Positions 35,269 through 44,061 of a DNA stretch of 64,000 nucleotides are shown one piece after another (positions within the stretch are counted from its first letter, which is position 1; each line of letters starts with the position of its first letter). This DNA is from Rheinheimera sp. MM224 (lineage in GTDB: Bacteria > Pseudomonadota > Gammaproteobacteria > Enterobacterales > Alteromonadaceae). The notes beneath the pieces were generated by a model. The model worked only from the letters and a program-made list of their open reading frames with translations, was not told the DNA's origin and ran no database searches. Where the stretch lies: assembly GCF_947090785.1 (NCBI RefSeq), contig NZ_OX352320.1, forward strand, positions 2,170,001 to 2,234,000, read 5' to 3'. Made by a program: the position numbers and the translations under genes.

Positions 35269-36477
35269 ATGAAAATTATTGATGCAAAAGTTATTGTCAC
35301 CTGCCCGGGCAGGAACTTTGTCACTATTAAAATTACTACAGATCAGGGCCTGTATGGCATTGGTGATGCAACCCTCAATGGCCGTGAATTGGCTGTTGCC
35401 AGTTATTTACAGGATCACCTGATCCCTTGCCTGATTGGCCGTGATGCCAGTCGTATAGAAGACATCTGGCAGTTTTTTTATCGTGGCGCTTATTGGCGTC
35501 GTGGCCCTGTAGGTATGACAGCTATTGCCGCTATAGACGTGGCGTTGTGGGATATTAAAGCCAAAGCTGCCAATATGCCGTTGTATCAGCTGTTGGGGGG
35601 GCGTAGCCGCGACGGTGTGATGGTCTATGGTCATGCCAATGGCCGTGATATAGCAGAAACAGTCGCTGAAGTAGGTCGTTATATCGATATGGGCTACAAA
35701 GCGATACGTGCTCAGACCGGTGTTCCTGGCCTTGCCAGCACTTATGGTGTGTCCGGCGATAAAATGTATTACGAACCAGCAGATGGCAATCTGCCAACTG
35801 AAAACCTCTGGTCGACCAGCAAGTATTTAAACTCTGTGCCTAAGTTGTTTGAAACTCTGCGTGACACTTATGGTTTTGATCATCACTTATTACACGACAC
35901 CCATCATCGTTTAACGCCTATTGAAGCAGCGCAACTGGGTAAGTCGTTAGAACCCTATAAATTATTCTGGCTGGAAGATGCTGTGCCTGCTGAACTGCAG
36001 GAAGGGTTCCGTTTATTCCGCCAGCATACAACCACTCCTATTGCTGTCGGCGAAGTGTTTTCTTCTATTCATGACTGCCAGCAACTGATCAGCGAACAGC
36101 TGATTGACTATATCCGCACCACCATAGTACATGGTGGCGGTATCACACATTTACGTCGTATTGCTCATCTGGCCGAGCTGTATCATGTCCGCACAGGTTT
36201 CCATGGCGCGACCGATTTAAGCCCTGTGACTATGGGGGCTGCGCTGCATTTTGATACCTGGGTGCCAAACTTTGGTATTCAGGAATATATGCGCCATACA
36301 CCGGAAACCGACGAGGTATTCCCACATGACTATCACTTTGACAATGGCTATCTGAAAATTGGTGAAACACCGGGCCATGGTGTCGATATTGATGAAGCGA
36401 AAGCCGCCAAATACCCGTACCAACGTGCTTATCTGCCGGTGAACCGGTTAGAAGACGGCACCATGTTTAACTGGTAA
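35269..36477 (+). CDS. manD: D-mannonate dehydratase, enolase superfamily (ManD)
   Basis: The 402-residue protein is a ManD/RspA-type enolase-superfamily member. The N-terminal capping domain starts [20 protein letters not shown]; the barrel shows [20 protein letters not shown], the metal ligands in [20 protein letters not shown] and VGEVFSS, and the catalytic region [11 protein letters not shown]. It dehydrates D-mannonate to 2-keto-3-deoxygluconate (KDG), linking UxuB to KdgK. It heads a five-gene run (kinases, epimerase, MFS) and lies downstream of three GntR operators. Some ManD-like enzymes have low activity, but the pathway context supports a real dehydratase. Confidence 0.92.
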   Translation: MKIIDAKVIVTCPGRNFVTIKITTDQGLYGIGDATLNGRELAVASYLQDHLIPCLIGRDASRIEDIWQFFYRGAYWRRGPVGMTAIAAIDVALWDIKAKAANMPLYQLLGGRSRDGVMVYGHANGRDIAETVAEVGRYIDMGYKAIRAQTGVPGLASTYGVSGDKMYYEPADGNLPTENLWSTSKYLNSVPKLFETLRDTYGFDHHLLHDTHHRLTPIEAAQLGKSLEPYKLFWLEDAVPAELQEGFRLFRQHTTTPIAVGEVFSSIHDCQQLISEQLIDYIRTTIVHGGGITHLRRIAHLAELYHVRTGFHGATDLSPVTMGAALHFDTWVPNFGIQEYMRHTPETDEVFPHDYHFDNGYLKIGETPGHGVDIDEAKAAKYPYQRAYLPVNRLEDGTMFNW

Positions 36478-36532
36478 TCAGCATGAGCGGCATTGGCTGT
36501 TCCAATTTATCCCTGTCACGGCGGTGCTGTTT

Positions 36533-37513
36533 ATGATGGCTGTACTGGGCGAAGTGATGATTGAACTGGCTCCGGCCGGAGCGGGTTTATTCCGCTCTGG
36601 TGTGGCCGGTGATACCTACAACACAGCAGTGATGCTCAGTCAGTTGGGTGCGGACGTCTGTTATGCCACAGCTTTGGGCGATGACAACTTCAGCACTGAA
36701 ATTCGTCAGGCCATGCAGCAGCATGGTTTAACAACCAACGCAGTATTGACCTTAAAAGCGCAGCAACCTGGGCTGTATTGCATCAGTAACAGTGCAAATG
36801 GCGAGCGTAGTTTCAGTTATTGGCGCCAGCAATCCGCAGCGCGACAAGCTTTTCAATCTGAAGTTTTGTTTGAACAGTTACTGCAGGCCATAAGCCATTG
36901 CAGGGATATCTACTGGAGTGGCATTACGTTGTCGTTAATGAGCGATGGGGTGTTGTCGCGTTGGTTGACATTTTTACAGCGGCTGCAAAGTCGTGGTGGC
37001 CGGGTTTATTTTGATACTAATTTTCGTGCGACTTTGTGGCAGGGCCGTGACGACAAACTGCTGTGTTATCAGGCGGCTTTACTGCACTGCGATTATTTCC
37101 TGCCAAGTCTGGACGATAGTCTGGCTATCTGGGGTTGCGACAGCCTGACCCAAACGCTGGACCAATTACAAAGTGTGCTCCCTGTCTCCGGACCTGTACC
37201 TGTGATTTGCCTTACCGCAGATCAACTGGTGCTTTGGCTTGAGGCAGGCACTGTTCATCAGTTCAGCCTGAAGTTCAGTGACCAGATGCTGGATGCCACA
37301 GGAGCTGGTGATGCTTTTAGCGGCGCTTTGATTGCTGCTTTACAGCAGGGCTTAATTGCAGAGTCAGCAGTACAAATAGCTCACGCCGCTGCCAGTCTGG
37401 TGGTGCAGCACCAGGGCGCTATTTTGCCGGACTCTGTCTGGCCACAGCTTCAACGACAACTGACGCAACTGGGGTTAAGGCCACAGGATGCGAAGAGTGG
37501 GAGTTCTGTATGA
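36533..37513 (+). CDS. kdgK: 2-keto-3-deoxygluconate kinase
   Basis: ATG 36533 is used; GTG 36524 and ATG 36536 are alternatives, and no strong ribosome site decides. The 326-residue PfkB kinase shows AVLGEVMIELAPAG at the start, GLYCISNSANGERSFSYWR near 85 (typical of KdgK) and the signature DATGAGDAFSGALI with catalytic Asp near 260. It phosphorylates KDG to KDPG in the cytoplasm, the last step of glucuronate catabolism before the Entner-Doudoroff aldolase. Its stop overlaps the fructokinase start (ATGA). Confidence 0.92.
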   Translation: MMAVLGEVMIELAPAGAGLFRSGVAGDTYNTAVMLSQLGADVCYATALGDDNFSTEIRQAMQQHGLTTNAVLTLKAQQPGLYCISNSANGERSFSYWRQQSAARQAFQSEVLFEQLLQAISHCRDIYWSGITLSLMSDGVLSRWLTFLQRLQSRGGRVYFDTNFRATLWQGRDDKLLCYQAALLHCDYFLPSLDDSLAIWGCDSLTQTLDQLQSVLPVSGPVPVICLTADQLVLWLEAGTVHQFSLKFSDQMLDATGAGDAFSGALIAALQQGLIAESAVQIAHAAASLVVQHQGAILPDSVWPQLQRQLTQLGLRPQDAKSGSSV

Positions 37514-38496
37514 ACAAAGTGATTTGTTTTGGTGAAGCACTGATCGATTTTATCAGCGGCCAAAGCCTGCTATCGGACGGTTTAACTTTACCCCAGTTTG
37601 GCCAATATCCCGGCGGAGCTCCTGCCAATGCGGCTGTGGCTGTCGCCAAATTAGGCGGCAACGCCAGTTTTGTCGGTCAGGTGGGCCGCGATCTGTTTGG
37701 TGATTTTCTTAAAACTGCGTTACAGCATTATGGCGTTGACACCAGTGCGCTGGCGCAACATGCCACAGCCAAAACAGCTTTGGCTTTTGTTGCGCATGAC
37801 GACATAGGCGAGCGCAGTTTTTCCTTTTACCGTGATGCTTCGGCCGATTTGCTATTCAGTAAAACGCAAATAACCCCGCAGCTATTTGATGATGGCAAAG
37901 TGCTGCATTTTTGCAGTAATACGCTAGTGGAACCTGCTATTGCTGAAGTAACAGCCGAACTGATGCAACAAGCCAGAAGCCATGGGCTTTGGCTGAGCTT
38001 TGATGTCAATTTACGCCATAACTTATGGGCTGAAGGCAAAGCTAACGCCGGACTGGTACGTCGTTTTGTCGCACAAGCCGATATTCTGAAATTCTCCCTG
38101 GACGAAATACTGTATCTGCTAAGCGACACCGGTATGGACATTCAGGCTTATGTGCAGCAGCTGCTGAGCCATAAAGTGCAGCTGGTGGTGATTACTCATG
38201 ACGACAAACCACTGCAGTACTTCAGCCGTTATGCCCGCGGAGTCCTGCCTGTGCCTCAAGTACAGGTGGTTGATACCACTTGCGGCGGAGACGCTTTTAG
38301 TGGTGGTTTGTTGTATCAGCTTTGTCAGCTCAAAGATTTGGACAGCTTTTGTCAGTCCGATACTGCACTGCAACAGACACTGAATTTTGCCGCCCGTTGT
38401 GGCGCTTTTGCAGTCACCAGACCCGGTGCTTTTCCTGCTCTGCCTGTGCTGGCAGATGTGGCTGAAGTTGTCACAGCAATGGTCACAGAAGAATAA
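37510..38496 (+). CDS. Fructokinase (PfkB family)
   Basis: The 328-residue protein resembles bacterial fructokinases: ICFGEALIDFISGQS, QYPGGAPANAAVAVAKLGG (substrate contact) and VGRDLFGDFL. The C-terminal signature reads DTTCGGDAFSGGLL; the expected DTTGAGDAF has Gly-Ala replaced by Cys-Gly next to the catalytic Asp, though the Asp itself is kept. Together with the following isomerase it can turn mannose into fructose-6-phosphate. Translationally coupled to kdgK and followed 10 bases later by the AGE gene. Confidence 0.85.
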   Translation: MNKVICFGEALIDFISGQSLLSDGLTLPQFGQYPGGAPANAAVAVAKLGGNASFVGQVGRDLFGDFLKTALQHYGVDTSALAQHATAKTALAFVAHDDIGERSFSFYRDASADLLFSKTQITPQLFDDGKVLHFCSNTLVEPAIAEVTAELMQQARSHGLWLSFDVNLRHNLWAEGKANAGLVRRFVAQADILKFSLDEILYLLSDTGMDIQAYVQQLLSHKVQLVVITHDDKPLQYFSRYARGVLPVPQVQVVDTTCGGDAFSGGLLYQLCQLKDLDSFCQSDTALQQTLNFAARCGAFAVTRPGAFPALPVLADVAEVVTAMVTEE

Positions 38497-38506
38497 GGAA
38501 TTAATA

Positions 38507-39706
38507 ATGCAACAACAGGTCATTCCGGCTTTGATAAAGCCTTACAGCAGAGATTTTCTGTTATCCCATTGTCGCGACATTCTGGCGTTTTACGATCCGC
38601 GGGTCATAGATCCGACAGGCGGGTTTTTCCATAACTATCTGGATAACGGCGATGTTTTTAACCCGGGTTTTCGCCAGTTAGTCAGCAGTACCCGGCTTAT
38701 TGTCAACTATGCCCGCGCCAGCCAGGTACTGAAAGAACCCCGTTATATGGACTACGCTCTGCATGGCCTGAAGTATCTGGAAACCGTGCACTGGCAGGCT
38801 CAGACCCGCTCTTACGCCTGGACTTTACAGGATCATCAGCCGCTGGATATGACACAGCAAGCTTATGGTTATGCTTTTGTGTTGTTGGCTTATGCCGCTG
38901 TGCATAAAGCCGGAGTGGCCGACAGAGTTTTGAAAATGAGCGAAACCTATGAGCTGCTGCAGCAACGATTCTGGCAGGAAGAGTTTGGCCTTTATGCCGA
39001 TGAAATCAGCGCTGCTGGCGTCATGAGTTCGTATCGGGGGCAGAACGCCAATATGCATTTATGTGAAGCCATGATTGCTGCTTATGACGCCACAGGCGAG
39101 CAGCGTTACCTCGCCAAAGCCAAACAAATAGCCCACAACGTCACAGTACGGCAGGCCGGACTGACCGACGGTCTGGTGTGGGAGCATTACGATGTTCAGT
39201 TCCAGCCCGATTGGGATTACAACAAAGCTGATCCTAAAAACTTGTATCGCCCCTGGGGTTTTCAGCCTGGTCATCAGACCGAGTGGAGCAAATTGCTACT
39301 GCTGATCCACCGTTTTTCGCCTGATGCAGCTTTGGTTGAAAAGGCCAGTAGCCTGTTTGATCGTGCTTTCGCCACGGCATGGGACTCAGAGCAGGGTGGC
39401 CTGATTTACGGCTATGACCCGGATGGCAACTGGTGCGACGACGATAAATATTTTTGGGTGCAGGCCGAAAGTTTTGCCGCTGCTGCTTTGCTCTATCAGC
39501 AAAAAGCAGAACCTAAGTATCTGCAGGCCTATGAGCAGTTATGGGCGTACAGCTGGCAGCATTTTGTCGATCATCAATACGGTGCCTGGTTTCGTGTGCT
39601 GACACGGGATAACCGCAAGTACTCCAACGAAAAAAGCAGTGCCGGTGCCAAGTGTGATTACCACACACTGTGTGCCTGTTTTGATGTACTGGCGGCAATG
39701 CCATAA
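38507..39706 (+). CDS. AGE-family isomerase/epimerase, probable mannose isomerase
   Basis: ATG 38507 with AAGGA seven bases upstream gives 399 residues; the longer frame lies in the fructokinase gene. The protein is an alpha/alpha-six barrel of the N-acylglucosamine 2-epimerase superfamily: DPTGGFFHNYLDNG, GQNANMHLCEAMIAAYDATG, FQPGHQTEWSKLLLLIHRF and AKCDYHTLCACFDVL, the last two carrying the catalytic His residues. YihS/ManI-type members convert mannose to fructose. Company of GH92, fructokinase and a hexose permease favours mannose isomerase; cellobiose or GlcNAc epimerases are alternatives. Confidence 0.82.
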   Translation: MQQQVIPALIKPYSRDFLLSHCRDILAFYDPRVIDPTGGFFHNYLDNGDVFNPGFRQLVSSTRLIVNYARASQVLKEPRYMDYALHGLKYLETVHWQAQTRSYAWTLQDHQPLDMTQQAYGYAFVLLAYAAVHKAGVADRVLKMSETYELLQQRFWQEEFGLYADEISAAGVMSSYRGQNANMHLCEAMIAAYDATGEQRYLAKAKQIAHNVTVRQAGLTDGLVWEHYDVQFQPDWDYNKADPKNLYRPWGFQPGHQTEWSKLLLLIHRFSPDAALVEKASSLFDRAFATAWDSEQGGLIYGYDPDGNWCDDDKYFWVQAESFAAAALLYQQKAEPKYLQAYEQLWAYSWQHFVDHQYGAWFRVLTRDNRKYSNEKSSAGAKCDYHTLCACFDVLAAMP

Positions 39707-39718
39707 CAGAGGTTATTT

Positions 39719-40942
39719 ATGCAAATTCATACATCAGCTGCAGTCACAGGCGAAGTGTCAGGCCAATTTAATGCGCGTTTTGCCTTTTGGGCTATGACGT
39801 CACTGTTTTTTATCTGGGGTTTTATTACAGCACTGAACGATATTTTATTGCCTTATCTGAAGGGGGCTTTTTCATTAAGTTACCTGCAGGCGGCTTTGGT
39901 GCAGTTCTGCTTTTTTGGCGCTTATTTTATTGTGTCGCCGCTTGCTGGCAGGCTGCTGGAAAAAGTGGGCTACAGAAACGGTATTCTGACCGGGTTACTC
40001 ACGATAGCAGGTGGCTGTTGTCTGTTTTATCCGGCGGCTGAACTGGGTTTGTACAGCTTCTTTTTACTCGCGTTATTTGTATTGGCCAGCGGTATCACCG
40101 TGTTGCAGGTGTCGGCTAACCCTTATGTTGCCGTGCTGGGTGATGAACAGCACGCCGCAAGTCGCTTGAGTCTGGCGCAGGCGGTGAATTCAGTGGGCCA
40201 TACAGCAGGGCCTTTATTTGGCGCTGTACTTATTCTGGCCGCAACAGGGGAGGCAGGTTCAGCCAAATCTGTGCAACTGCCTTATCTGTTGCTGGCTTGC
40301 GCTTTAGTCGTGACTGCTTTGGTGTTTTACCGACTGAGATTGCCGGACATCCAACAGTCTGCTGCAGAACAACAGACGGAAGCCTTTAGCATAGGGCGTT
40401 TTCCACAGCTGAAATTTGGCGTGCTGGCGATCTTTTTATATGTAGGTGCTGAAGTGGCCGTCGGTAGTTATCTGGTCAACCTGTTTATGCAGCTGGGGAT
40501 CAGCGGTATGACCGAAGTCACGGCGGGCGCTATGGTGTCTTATTACTGGGGCGCAGCTATGGTCGGCCGTTTTGTCGGCGCAGGTTTGATGCGTTTTATT
40601 AAACCGACCAGCTTGCTGGCACTGAATTCTGCTCTGGCAATAGCCATGATCCTGCTGGCTGTAAATAGCAGCGGAGACTTTGCCATGTGGACCATTCTGG
40701 CTGTCGGCTTCTTTAACTCTATTATGTTTCCAACCATTTTTACGTTGGCTATCCGTGGCCTGGCTCAACATACAGGCCGGGCTTCAGGCTATTTGTGTCA
40801 GGGCATAGTAGGGGGTGCCATATTGCCTTTAGTGCAGGGCGTTGCGGCTGATTTGACGTCCGTGCAGTGGAGCTTTCTGGTGCCAGCCTGTTGTTATGTT
40901 TACATAGCCTGGTATGCGCTGGTGGGCTCGAAACCACGCTAA
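39719..40942 (+). CDS. FucP-family MFS sugar:H+ symporter, probable hexose/mannose permease
   Basis: The 407-residue protein has about 12 membrane segments and strong FucP/GluP marks: FFIWGFITALNDILLPYLK in segment 1, YFIVSPLAGRLLEKVGYRNG and VLQVSANPYVAVLG in segment 4. Such permeases in Shewanella-type bacteria take up glucose, mannose, GlcNAc or fucose. As the last gene of the manD-kdgK-fructokinase-AGE run, mannose released by GH92 is the likely substrate. No terminator of note follows. Confidence 0.85.
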   Translation: MQIHTSAAVTGEVSGQFNARFAFWAMTSLFFIWGFITALNDILLPYLKGAFSLSYLQAALVQFCFFGAYFIVSPLAGRLLEKVGYRNGILTGLLTIAGGCCLFYPAAELGLYSFFLLALFVLASGITVLQVSANPYVAVLGDEQHAASRLSLAQAVNSVGHTAGPLFGAVLILAATGEAGSAKSVQLPYLLLACALVVTALVFYRLRLPDIQQSAAEQQTEAFSIGRFPQLKFGVLAIFLYVGAEVAVGSYLVNLFMQLGISGMTEVTAGAMVSYYWGAAMVGRFVGAGLMRFIKPTSLLALNSALAIAMILLAVNSSGDFAMWTILAVGFFNSIMFPTIFTLAIRGLAQHTGRASGYLCQGIVGGAILPLVQGVAADLTSVQWSFLVPACCYVYIAWYALVGSKPR

Positions 40943-41001
40943 GGCTGTAAATTTGACGATACAGTCAACTGATTATCGACGCAGCGCCATATATGCTGGT
41001 G

Positions 41002-41017
41002 TTGATACCGGTGTCAT
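41002..41017 (+). promoter_or_regulatory. Distal LacI operator upstream of TonB receptor
   Basis: TTGATACCGGTGTCAT: the TGACACCGGTGTCA core with a single C-to-T change in the left half. It lies 249 bases before the proximal site. Confidence 0.6.
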
Positions 41018-41250
41018 TTATTTATTGTAAGCATAAGTTTCAACGGTAGCAGTTCAGGTGTTTCTAGTTCGGTTAAATGCCATTTTTCCGGATGAATGTG
41101 ATTTTATGTAATTGATTTTAATGGCTAATGTTGTTTTTCGCCACAAGGTTAAAGGCAACACTGAACCTAATGACTGCAGTGTAGTTACAAAGTTGTATTT
41201 TGTGTGGTTCTTGTGTTTATTAGAAAAGTAGTAGAAAAAATGTTCAGCAT

Positions 41251-41268
41251 ATTGACACCGGTGTCATT
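41251..41268 (+). promoter_or_regulatory. Proximal LacI operator upstream of TonB receptor
   Basis: ATTGACACCGGTGTCATT with intact core (41253-41266), 46 bases before the start codon. TTGACA (41252-41257) could be the -35; the -10 candidate (TAAGTT, 41276-41281) is poor. Confidence 0.72.
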
Positions 41269-41313
41269 AATTGACTAAGTTAAGTTGCTAGAAAAAAAAT
41301 AACAGGGGTAGAC

Positions 41314-44010
41314 ATGAAAAATTATAAAAAAACAGCACTGTCGCTGGCTGTACTCAGCTCGCTGACAGCAGGTTTCCAAAGCACTGCAATAGCGCAGGAA
41401 AAGGAAGCTGATACAGAAGTGATCGAAGTTCGTGGTTTTCGCAACTCAGTAATTAAAGCCAAAGATTTAAAACGTGAGGCGATGATTGCTCAGGATTCTA
41501 TTGTGGCAGAAGACATTGCCGATTTTCCGGATTTAAATCTGGCAGATTCGCTGCAACGTGTGCCTGGTGTGGCAATCACCCGTGAGGGTGGTGAAGGCCG
41601 GCAAATATCCTTACGTGGTTTAGGCCCGGATTTTACTCGCGTACAGGTTAATGGTATGGAGGCGTTGGGGACGTCGTCATCACCTATGGACAGCCGTGGT
41701 GCAGTAGGCCGGTCTCGTGCTTTTGACTTTAATATTTTTGCGTCCGAATTGTTTAACCAAATCGACGTGAAAAAATCTTACTCTGCCGATCAGGAAGAGG
41801 GTGGCATAGGCGGTACAGTGAATTTACGTACAGCCAAGCCTTTTGACTATGATGGTTTTCAGGGCGCGGTAGCTGGTAATTTAGGTACCAATACTAATTC
41901 TGAAGAAACCAATCCACGTGTAGCAGGTATGATTTCTAATACCTGGGGTGATTTCGGTGCTTTGGCTTCCGTTGCTTTTAGTCAGAAAAACTCCAGTGAA
42001 TACGGTTCTAACACTTACCGTTGGCGTCAGGTGCGTGCCACCAATGGCATCAGCGACTCTGTGGACGCTGATACTGCCGCCAAGGCCGAAGCTGGTGAGT
42101 TATGGTTTGCCCGTGGTAACAGATATTCAGTCTGGAACAATGATCAGGAACGTTTGGGTGTGACCACAGCGCTGCAATACCGCCCAAGCAATGATCTGAA
42201 ATTTGCGCTGGAACTGATGCATGGCCGCCTGGAGAATACTCTGGACGAACATCACATTTCTACTGGCGGTGCCAGCAGTACAGCCTTAGGCCGTATTGAA
42301 GCTCTGGACTATGTTGATAACAATGGCGATTTGGAAGTCGTCAAAGCAACGTTCAGCAATTCGACTATCCGTACTGAAAACCGCTCTGATTACAACGAGT
42401 CTGTATTTAATCAAATTACTTTTAATACCGACTGGCAAATCAGCGATAAGCTGGGCATGAAGTTCCAGTTAGGCACCAGCTCTTCAGATTATGATCAGCC
42501 AAAAGTCGATAAAGTGAACCTGACCCGTCAGGGTGGCATCACCACAGACTACACAGTGGATCGTTTTTACGGCCAGCATACCTATGACTTTGACCCGGCA
42601 GATATGGCAGGCTGGACAGTCAAAGATATTTACTTCCGTGAAGATTACATAGCGACAGACTTTGATAATGGCAAACTGGACTTTGATTACTCATTGGACG
42701 ACGCAGGTATCATTAGCTTTGGTGCGAACTATAAAAAGTTCAGCAACAGTGGTAACAACCGCGAAGACGCTGGTTATGTCGAAACCAAAGCCACTCCGCT
42801 GAATAATGGCGTAAAAACCATTTCTGATGCGGTCACTAATGTGTACTCAGGTCACCCTTATATTTCCTGGGTACAGGCTGATGTGGATGAACTGCAGAAG
42901 TTTTACGGTATTCATGATTTAGCCTTGGGTGAAGACAGAATCATCCAGACCAACTCTTACACAGTGGAAGAAGAAACCAGCAGCTTTTACAGCCAGTACA
43001 GCTGGGACTCTATGATTGCAGGTAAAACTCTGCGTGGTAGCGTCGGTGCCCGTTATTACAAAACTTCTTTAACTTCTAAAGGCGTATCACAAGGTCAAAA
43101 TGTCACTATAGAGCGTGATTATTCTGACGTATTACCAACGTTGAACCTGGTGTATGAGCTGGAAGACGATTTGTTATTGCGTTTTGGTGCCAGTAAAAAC
43201 CTGACCCGTCCTTCACTGAATGCTATTTCTGTATCTGCAAACGTAGCACAGATGACAGGTTCGCCGGGCGAAGTAGGTAAAATCACTATTGGTAACCCGG
43301 ATCTGAAACCTTTTGAGTCCACCAACTTTGATTTAGCGTTGGAACAGTACTTTGAAGGTGTAGGTTCTCTGTCTGCTGCAGTGTTCTGGAAAGATATTGA
43401 AAACTTTATAGTGACTGAAGTGGAAACTAAAAAGTTCAGCGAGATGGGCCTGCCGGCAAGTCTGTTGCCAAACGGTGCGACCATGGATTCGCTGTTTGAT
43501 ATCACTTCACCACAGAACTCAGATTCATCCACTATCAAAGGGGCTGAACTGGCGTTTCAACGTGATTTTGATTTCTTACCAGAGCCTTTTAATCAAATGG
43601 GTATGATTGCTAACTATACCTGGGTAGACGGCACCACTTTGTACCGTAACGTACAGGGCACAGGCGAGGATCAAGTGAAAAGCTTCCCTGGTTTATCCAA
43701 ACAAAGTTATAACCTGACGTTCTACTATGAGACGGATACCTGGGGTGGTCGTGTTGCCGGTGCTCATCGCAGCGATTACATCAACTCTGTTGAAGGTGGC
43801 TTGCGTGACCATGACGAAAGTGGTTTCCATGCAACAACCTACATAGACTTCTCTGCTTTCTACAAAGTAAGTGACGCCTTAAAACTGAGTATTGAAGCCA
43901 TCAACCTGACTAACCAACGCGAAGAGCAATACAGCGATTCGAATGACCGTCTGTACAACACCACCACCAGTGGTCGTACTTACATGATTGGTATGGCGTA
44001 TAAGTTCTGA
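41314..44010 (+). CDS. TonB-dependent receptor, glucuronide-regulon importer
   Basis: The 898-residue protein has a signal peptide (TALSLAVLSSLTAGF, cleavage near IAQ-EK), a TonB-box-like EVIEVRGFR, a plug domain (DLNLADSLQRVPGVAITREG, ISLRGLGPDFTRVQVNG, IGGTVNLRTAKPFDYDG) and a 22-strand-type barrel ending in MIGMAYKF with a terminal Phe. It belongs to the oligosaccharide-receptor group of Alteromonadales and Caulobacter. Two operators of the uxaC type lie upstream, so import of a glucuronate-containing oligosaccharide across the outer membrane is inferred. No SusD partner is present. Confidence 0.9.
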   Translation: MKNYKKTALSLAVLSSLTAGFQSTAIAQEKEADTEVIEVRGFRNSVIKAKDLKREAMIAQDSIVAEDIADFPDLNLADSLQRVPGVAITREGGEGRQISLRGLGPDFTRVQVNGMEALGTSSSPMDSRGAVGRSRAFDFNIFASELFNQIDVKKSYSADQEEGGIGGTVNLRTAKPFDYDGFQGAVAGNLGTNTNSEETNPRVAGMISNTWGDFGALASVAFSQKNSSEYGSNTYRWRQVRATNGISDSVDADTAAKAEAGELWFARGNRYSVWNNDQERLGVTTALQYRPSNDLKFALELMHGRLENTLDEHHISTGGASSTALGRIEALDYVDNNGDLEVVKATFSNSTIRTENRSDYNESVFNQITFNTDWQISDKLGMKFQLGTSSSDYDQPKVDKVNLTRQGGITTDYTVDRFYGQHTYDFDPADMAGWTVKDIYFREDYIATDFDNGKLDFDYSLDDAGIISFGANYKKFSNSGNNREDAGYVETKATPLNNGVKTISDAVTNVYSGHPYISWVQADVDELQKFYGIHDLALGEDRIIQTNSYTVEEETSSFYSQYSWDSMIAGKTLRGSVGARYYKTSLTSKGVSQGQNVTIERDYSDVLPTLNLVYELEDDLLLRFGASKNLTRPSLNAISVSANVAQMTGSPGEVGKITIGNPDLKPFESTNFDLALEQYFEGVGSLSAAVFWKDIENFIVTEVETKKFSEMGLPASLLPNGATMDSLFDITSPQNSDSSTIKGAELAFQRDFDFLPEPFNQMGMIANYTWVDGTTLYRNVQGTGEDQVKSFPGLSKQSYNLTFYYETDTWGGRVAGAHRSDYINSVEGGLRDHDESGFHATTYIDFSAFYKVSDALKLSIEAINLTNQREEQYSDSNDRLYNTTTSGRTYMIGMAYKF

Positions 44011-44025
44011 TGTGATATTAAGACA

Positions 44026-44054
44026 GGGGCCAGAGTGAAGACTCTGCCCCTTTT
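44026..44054 (+). terminator. Rho-independent terminator after the TonB receptor
   Basis: GGGGC-C-AGAGT, loop GAAG, ACTCT-GCCCC, then TTTT; ten base pairs with one bulged C. Confidence 0.8.
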
Positions 44055-44061
44055 ATTTTTA

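Larger units (their letters stand above)
40943..41313 (+). promoter_or_regulatory. 371-bp TonB-receptor leader region with two LacI operators
   Basis: No gene was found. It holds two copies of the glucuronide operator, listed separately. No leader terminator or riboswitch-like fold was recognised. Confidence 0.6.

Noticed and set aside
43119..43538. 139-codon minus-strand open frame inside the TonB receptor gene
   Set aside because: Shadow frame; the plus-strand barrel sequence is clear.
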